A program made the translations under genes and the position numbers. Positions 59,413-64,000 of a DNA stretch of 64,000 nucleotides are shown here, piece after piece. The first letter of the stretch is position 1, and every line of letters begins with the position of its first letter. Below the pieces are notes generated by a model. That model saw nothing but the letters and a program-made list of their open reading frames with translations, was not told the origin of the DNA and did not search any database. This DNA is from Streptacidiphilus anmyonensis (GTDB lineage: Bacteria > Actinomycetota > Actinomycetes > Streptomycetales > Streptomycetaceae). The stretch is from positions 8,990 through 72,989 of the forward strand of contig NZ_BBPQ01000019.1 in assembly GCF_000787855.1 (NCBI RefSeq). The letters are read 5' to 3'.

Positions 59413-60633
59413 TCAGTCCGGGACCGGCAGGATCGCGCTGAGCGGCAGGACGCTGTGCCGGAGGTCCGGGTCGACGGGGTTGTTGAACGGCGGGTACTTG
59501 GGCGCGCCCGCGTTCCTGCGGTAGACCTCGGTGGAGATCTCGGGGCTGCGGTCGAACTCGGGGATCACCCGGTCGCCGAAGAGTTCGACCATCTCCAGGT
59601 GCTCCTCGAAGGTCATGCCGCCCGCGAGGCCGAACACCAACTGGTCGCAGCCGACGCGCTGGTAGGCCTCGACCTGTTCGCAGACCTCGTCCGGGGTGCC
59701 GCAGAGCAGGTAGCCGCCGGCGATCAGCTCGTCGAGCAGCTCCTCGCCGCCGAACGCGCCGAGGTTGATGGGCGGTTCGGGCCAGGTGATGCCGTCGGCG
59801 GACTTCGGCATGGTGTCGTGGTAGAGGTTGACCAGCGTGACGATGTAGGCGTTGCCCGCCGAGAGCGCGATCTCGCGGGCCCGCTTGCGGTCGTTGAGGC
59901 AGACGACGGCGTTGGTCATCATCACGTTGTTGTTCTGGTAGTCCCCGAGGATCTCGACGGGGTTCTCCGCCGCCTCCTTGTAGGCCTCGATCCGGCCCTT
60001 GAGGTTGTAGATCGGCTCGAAGTTGAAGGCGATGGCGCCGATGCCCAGCGAGCCCGCCTTGGCGAACGAGGGCGGATTGCCGCAGGCCATCCAGATCGGC
60101 GGGTGGGAGTGCCCGTAGGGCTTGGGCAGGATGTTGTGCGGGGTGGGGACGGTGAAGTGCCGCCCCTCGAAGGAGTAGTCGTACTGCTCCCACATCCGCA
60201 CGATCTCGCGGGAGACCTCGTCCCACTCGGGTTTGGTGGAGTCGGTCTCCAGGATGTTGAACGACCTCAGCTCGTGGGAGCCCGCGCCTCGGCCCGTGCC
60301 CCACTCGAAACGGCCCTCGGTGATGTGGTCCAGCATGGCCGCGCGTTCGGCGAAGCGGACGGGGTGCTCCTTGCGCGGGGAGAGGGAGTTGATGCCGGTG
60401 CCGAGGTGGATCCGCTCGGTGCGGGCGGCGACGTAGCCCATGACGACCTCGGGCGCGGACATGTGGCTGTACTCGGTGAGGGAGTGGTGCTCCCCGAACC
60501 AGACGAACTTCCAGTGGTGCTTGTCCGCCTTGATGGCGATCTCCATCTCGCGGCGCAGCGCGAGATGCTCCGAGGCCCGGTCGTGCGCGGCCGGGCCGGG
60601 GATGAACCCGTTGACGAAGATGCCGAATTCCAC
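59413..60633 (-). CDS. LLM-class flavin-dependent oxidoreductase (F420/FMN luciferase-like)
   Basis: 406 residues from ATG 60633. FGIFVNGFIPGPAAHDR, WKFVWFGEHHSLTEYSHMSAPEVVMGYVAARTERIHLGTGINSLSPRKEHPVRFAERAAMLDHITEGRFEWGTGRG are luciferase-like TIM barrel motifs. The 400-residue length and C-terminal CDQLVFGLAGGMTFEEHLEMVELFGDRVIPEFD resemble actinobacterial monooxygenases. The substrate is not predictable. Confidence 0.88.
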   Translation of the reverse strand: MEFGIFVNGFIPGPAAHDRASEHLALRREMEIAIKADKHHWKFVWFGEHHSLTEYSHMSAPEVVMGYVAARTERIHLGTGINSLSPRKEHPVRFAERAAMLDHITEGRFEWGTGRGAGSHELRSFNILETDSTKPEWDEVSREIVRMWEQYDYSFEGRHFTVPTPHNILPKPYGHSHPPIWMACGNPPSFAKAGSLGIGAIAFNFEPIYNLKGRIEAYKEAAENPVEILGDYQNNNVMMTNAVVCLNDRKRAREIALSAGNAYIVTLVNLYHDTMPKSADGITWPEPPINLGAFGGEELLDELIAGGYLLCGTPDEVCEQVEAYQRVGCDQLVFGLAGGMTFEEHLEMVELFGDRVIPEFDRSPEISTEVYRRNAGAPKYPPFNNPVDPDLRHSVLPLSAILPVPD

Positions 60634-60818
60634 GGAGGGTCCTCCTGGCTGTGACGGAGTGTGCAGCGCCGCAAGAACATCTGACTATCCATCAGATTTG
60701 ACGACAAGGCAACGGCCATGGGGTCCCGCCGCCGAATCCCTGCCACCCGGGCCCAGGCGGGTGGATACTCCAGCTGCGGGCGGGCTCGCTCCGCGTGCTT
60801 CGGGGGGACGGGGACGCG

Positions 60819-61910
60819 ATGAGCATGATCTGGTGGGGCGTCACCTCACGTTCGCTGCGCCGCCTCACGGCGCGCGCACGGCAGGGGTGGCGTCGGGCGG
60901 TGACGGGGGCGCTCGGCGGGACCGGGTTCGTCCTCGTCGTGGCCGGCGCGGAGCAGCACACCGCGCACGCCCAACATCTGTGGATGGCAGGCGCGTTGCC
61001 CTTCGCCGCGGCGGCCGTCGGGTGGCAGGTGTGGCGCGCGCCGGAGGAGGGGCTGCCCGACGCGCTGCGGCTGCGTGAACGCAGTCGGCGGATCGGTCTG
61101 CGGACGGCCTCGGTGCCCGGCTTCGGCGCCTCGGTCGGCCTGGTCGTCCACCTCGGCGCGCACGGCGCTCTCGCCCACCAGGCGGGCGTGGCCGCGCTGT
61201 GGGCGGTGGCCGCCGCTCCCGTCCCGGTCCTGGCGGAGGGCGCACTGTGGGCCGCCGCACCGCGTCGGCTGCGCCTCCAGGTGCGCACGGCGCGCATCGC
61301 GGAGGCGGTACGGGAGGTGAACTCCGGCGTCGGGCGGCTCTCGCAGCTCGCCTTCGACCCCGAGGCCGGCTACGCCGGGGCCCCGGTCCCGCACCGGTCG
61401 CTCGCACCCGCCGACCACCTCGGAGCGGCGCGCGAGGCACGGCCGACGCGGGAGCAGACCGTGGCGATGCTGGGCCTGAGCCTGCTGAACCGCGCCCACC
61501 GGACCTGGATCCGGGAGGCGTCGCTGCGCTGGGACGGCGAGGCGCTGATCCTCACCGACGGCCGCCGCAACAGCGTGGCCGTCCCGCACGACGGAACGCG
61601 GCGCCCCGGGCACGGGCGGCTCGCGGACCGCCCGGTCGAGCTGGTCTGGCTGCGCGAGCAGGCCCCGGGCGAGCCGGGCTGGCAGATCCGCCTCCTGCTG
61701 CTGGACGCGTCCGGCCGCCGCCTGCTCACCATGCCGGGGCTGGGCTTCCTCTACGGCGAGATGGCCGCGGTCGCCGCGGCGTCCGGGCTGCGCTTCACCT
61801 TCCACAACTGGGCCGGCGCCCCGCCGGAACTCCCCGGACGCCGCCTGTGGACGCGCGTCTTCCCCCGCCGTCGCGGGCACGTCCGCCTGCGGATGGCCCG
61901 CCGTCTCTGA
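60819..61910 (+). CDS. Membrane protein of unknown function
   Basis: 363 residues from ATG 60819. Four hydrophobic helices fill the first 150 residues (AVTGALGGTGFVLVVAGAE, HLWMAGALPFAAAAVGWQVW, ASVGLVVHLGAHGALAHQAG, AALWAVAAAPVPVLAEGAL). A soluble C-terminal half follows with ASLRWDGEALILTDGRRNSVAVPHDGT and LVWLREQAPGEPGWQIRLLLLDASGRRLLTMPGLGFLYGEMAAVA. That half resembles a PH-like beta fold, but no named family was recognised. Confidence 0.7.
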   Translation: MSMIWWGVTSRSLRRLTARARQGWRRAVTGALGGTGFVLVVAGAEQHTAHAQHLWMAGALPFAAAAVGWQVWRAPEEGLPDALRLRERSRRIGLRTASVPGFGASVGLVVHLGAHGALAHQAGVAALWAVAAAPVPVLAEGALWAAAPRRLRLQVRTARIAEAVREVNSGVGRLSQLAFDPEAGYAGAPVPHRSLAPADHLGAAREARPTREQTVAMLGLSLLNRAHRTWIREASLRWDGEALILTDGRRNSVAVPHDGTRRPGHGRLADRPVELVWLREQAPGEPGWQIRLLLLDASGRRLLTMPGLGFLYGEMAAVAAASGLRFTFHNWAGAPPELPGRRLWTRVFPRRRGHVRLRMARRL

Positions 61911-62036
61911 GCACGCGCCTGCGACGGTCGACCGGGATGCGGAAAGATCTTCGTCGGCCGTGTCGATCCACGGCCGCGCCGTTCGACCTGGGGTAGAGAG
62001 GTCGAAGGGCGACCCTCACCGGTCTAGGAGGCCGAG

Positions 62037-62456
62037 ATGGCGAAGTACATGCTGATCATGCGGAACACCGACGAGTCGCTGGCGAAGATGATGGGGACGC
62101 CGTTCGAGCAGATGCTGGAGACCGTCGGCCGCTTCAACGAGGAGCTGATCAAGGCGGGCGTGCTCGTCGCCGCCGAGGGACTGGACGACCCCGGCCAGGG
62201 CGTCGTCGTCGACTACAGCAGTGAGACGCCCGTCGTCACCGACGGCCCCTACGGCGAGACGAAGGAGCTGTTCGGCGGCTTCTACCTGCTCGACGTGGCC
62301 TCGAAGGAGGAGGCCGTGGAGTGGGCGCGGCGCATGCCCGCGATCCCGGGCTCGAGGTGCGAGATCCGGCGGGTCCCGGGGATCGACGAGTTCCCGCAGG
62401 ACAACGAGTGGATCGTCAAGGAGCGCGCCTGGCGCGAGCGGACGGGCCAGCTCTGA
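62037..62456 (+). CDS. YCII-related (DGPF-domain) protein
   Basis: 139 residues from ATG 62037 with GGAG upstream. YMLIMRNTDESLAKM opens the domain, and the DGPYGETKELFGGFYLLDVASKEEAVEWA segment carries the DGPF-type motif seen in proteins paired with ECF42 sigma factors. The gene overlaps the sigma-factor gene by one base (TGATG). Confidence 0.9.
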   Translation: MAKYMLIMRNTDESLAKMMGTPFEQMLETVGRFNEELIKAGVLVAAEGLDDPGQGVVVDYSSETPVVTDGPYGETKELFGGFYLLDVASKEEAVEWARRMPAIPGSRCEIRRVPGIDEFPQDNEWIVKERAWRERTGQL

Positions 62457-63838
62457 TGCGGCAGGCCGGCGACGGCCCGTCGGACGCCGCCTCGTCGCGC
62501 GCCGCCTCGGAAGCTGCGGCGAGCGCCGCCTCGGAAGCCGCCTCGGGCGGCGCCGAGGCGGCGCGGCGCGCCGTCGAGGCCGTGTGGCGCATCGACTCGG
62601 CGCGGATCGTCGGCGCGCTGGCCCGCTACACCGGCGACTTCGAGCTGGCCGAGGACGTCGCGCAGGAGGCGCTCGCGGAGGCGCTGGTCGGCTGGGCCCG
62701 CGACGGCGCGCCCGCGAACCCGGTGGGCTGGCTGCTGGCGACCGGTCGGCGACGGGCCATCGACGCCTTCCGCCGCCGCTCGGCGCGGGACGAGCGCTAC
62801 GCGCTGCTGGCCGGCCCGCTCACCGAGGGCGGGACCAGCTCTGGCGCGGTCGACCCGCAGCGCCCGGCGGACGACCTGCCGTGGGATCCGGACCGGGTGG
62901 AGGACGACGTCCTGGCGCTGATCTTCATCGCGTGCCATCCGGTGCTCTCGCCGGAGGCCCGCGTCGCGCTGACGCTACGGGCGGTGGGCGGCCTCACCAG
63001 CGAGGAGATCGCGCGGGCCTTCCTGGTCCCGGTCGCCACCGTGCAGGCGCGGATCACCCGGGCGAAGAAGACGATCGCGGCGGCGCGGGTGCCGTTCGAA
63101 CTCCCGCCCGCCGAGGACCGGCGCGAGCGGCTCGGCGGGGTGCTCAGCGTGCTGTACGTGATCTTCACGGAGGGGTCGACGGCGACGTCGGGAGACGCGC
63201 TGCTCCGGCCCGACCTGGCCTACGAGGCGATCCGGCTGGGTCGCATGCTGGCCGCGCTGCTGCCCGAGGAGCCGGAGGTCCACGGAGTTCTCGCACTGTT
63301 CGAGCTGACGGCGGCACGGTTCCCGGCCCGCACCGGCCCGGACGGCGAGGCGGTGCTGCTGGAGCACCAGGACCGGCGGCTGTGGGACCGCTCGGCGATC
63401 CGCCGCGGCCTGGCCGCGCTCGGCCGCGCCTCGGCGGCCGGACGCGGGCTCGGCCCGTACGGGCTCCAGGCCGCGATCGCCGCCTGCCACGCCGTCGCTC
63501 CGTCGGTCGCCGAGACCGACTGGGACCGCATCGTACTGCTCTACGAGTCGCTGGGGCGGGTCGCGCCCTCACCGGTGGTGGAGCTGAACCGCGCGGTCGC
63601 CGTCGCCATGGGCCACGGCCCGCAGGCCGCGCTCGACCTGGTGGACGACCTGCTCGTCTCCGGCCGCCTCTCAGGATCGCACCTGCTGCCGGGCGTGCGG
63701 GGCGAGCTGCTGACCCGCCTCGGCCGCACCGCGGAGGCCCGCGCGGAGCTGGAACTCGCCGCCCGCCTGTGCGGCAACGCCCAGGAGCGCGCGGTGCTCC
63801 TCCGCAAGGCGGCGGCACTGCCACCCGACCCGGCCTGA
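62456..63838 (+). CDS. ECF42-type RNA polymerase sigma factor
   Basis: 460 residues from ATG 62456. After an alanine/serine-rich leader, the sigma-2 region is ARIVGALARYTGDFELAEDVAQEALAEALVGWARDGAPANPVGWLLATGRRRAIDAFRRR and the sigma-4 region is SPEARVALTLRAVGGLTSEEIARAFLVPVATVQARITRAKKTI. A long C-terminal SnoaL/TPR-like extension (GGVLSVLYVIFTEGSTATSGD, HGVLALFELTAARFPARTGPDG, LYESLGRVAPSPVVELNRAVAVAMGHGPQAAL) replaces an anti-sigma factor. The upstream YCII-domain partner is diagnostic of ECF42. The signal sensed is unknown. Confidence 0.94.
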   Translation: MRQAGDGPSDAASSRAASEAAASAASEAASGGAEAARRAVEAVWRIDSARIVGALARYTGDFELAEDVAQEALAEALVGWARDGAPANPVGWLLATGRRRAIDAFRRRSARDERYALLAGPLTEGGTSSGAVDPQRPADDLPWDPDRVEDDVLALIFIACHPVLSPEARVALTLRAVGGLTSEEIARAFLVPVATVQARITRAKKTIAAARVPFELPPAEDRRERLGGVLSVLYVIFTEGSTATSGDALLRPDLAYEAIRLGRMLAALLPEEPEVHGVLALFELTAARFPARTGPDGEAVLLEHQDRRLWDRSAIRRGLAALGRASAAGRGLGPYGLQAAIAACHAVAPSVAETDWDRIVLLYESLGRVAPSPVVELNRAVAVAMGHGPQAALDLVDDLLVSGRLSGSHLLPGVRGELLTRLGRTAEARAELELAARLCGNAQERAVLLRKAAALPPDPA

Positions 63839-64000
63839 GCGGAACCGGCCCTGTGCCGGACCGGCACAAACCCCGGTCCGCCGCCCACCGAGACGGCCAC
63901 GCCGCGCCGGACCGCACGGCGGTCCCCGCCTACGCGGCACGGAGCCAGCCGGCCACAGGCCCCGGCCGCACGTCGCCGGACGCACGCGCAGGCCCCACAC
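63839..64000. other. Right-edge intergenic sequence
   Basis: 162 bases after the sigma-factor stop. A short GC-rich inverted repeat is possible (CCGGACCGG region, 63845-63885), otherwise no feature is visible before the window ends. Confidence 0.4.

Noticed and set aside
1-64000. tRNA genes, CRISPR arrays and phage attachment sites
   Set aside because: No cloverleaf with CCA-adjacent acceptor, no regularly spaced repeat array and no integrase gene were found by reading the window.

Overview
The window is 64 kb of very GC-rich DNA (roughly 72 percent by eye) with the marks of a filamentous actinomycete of the Streptomycetaceae: strong third-position G/C bias, many GTG and TTG starts, an SsgA-like sporulation protein, secreted Tat/Sec enzymes, several LacI, ROK, PadR and TetR regulators, ABC sugar importers without a dedicated ATPase, and an ECF42-type sigma factor next to a YCII-domain protein. 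Streptomyces, Streptacidiphilus and Kitasatospora cannot be separated from this sequence alone. It reads as ordinary chromosomal DNA rich in secreted hydrolases. No rRNA, tRNA, CRISPR array, phage or intact insertion sequence was seen.

Layout. 1-6.7 kb: housekeeping and small genes (methyltransferases, exonuclease III, a TetR regulator with two tandem operators, an SsgA-like protein). 6.8-22.1 kb: a polysaccharide region. It holds a sedolisin protease, a compact GH87 enzyme, a GH13 alpha-glucosidase, an ABC importer (lipoprotein plus two permeases), a divergent LacI regulator and a 1,428-residue GH87 alpha-1,3-glucanase with three discoidin domains, two Fn3 and two CARDB-like domains. Together these look like a locus for digesting and importing alpha-1,3-glucan (fungal wall glucan, mutan or nigeran). 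The importer block is bracketed by two inverted copies of an intergenic repeat.

22.5-27.6 kb: a ROK repressor diverging from an operon of APC permease, ROK kinase and SIS-domain protein. This fits an amino-sugar or glycated-amine (Amadori) catabolic route, and a palindromic operator overlaps the -10 box of its promoter. 27.7-34.5 kb: two tandem membrane or secreted paralogues of unknown role, a luciferase-domain protein, and an operon of secreted phosphoesterase, EfeO and EfeB without EfeU, then a rhomboid-like protein.

34.5-40.4 kb: DinB protein, a broken monooxygenase-like gene, a TenA-like protein, a PadR-methyltransferase fusion facing a cis-prenyl transferase across a near-perfect palindrome, a NUDIX hydrolase, a translationally coupled pair of unknown genes, and a small graveyard of a chimeric pseudogene and IS5-family transposase fragments. 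40.4-47.1 kb: MFS transporter, SnoaL-like/PadR pair, C39-like peptidase, and a cyanate locus (cynT, cynS, a nucleoside-deaminase-like gene and divergent cynR). 47.4-52.4 kb: LacI regulator and GH35 beta-galactosidase around a perfect operator, then a secreted GH13 alpha-amylase with a starch-binding domain. 52.7-64 kb: a YhgE/Pip-like membrane protein, two luciferase-like oxidoreductases, a DsbA/FrnE-like protein, a ferritin-like protein, an AraC/VOC pair, arylamine N-acetyltransferase, an unknown membrane protein and the YCII/ECF42 pair.
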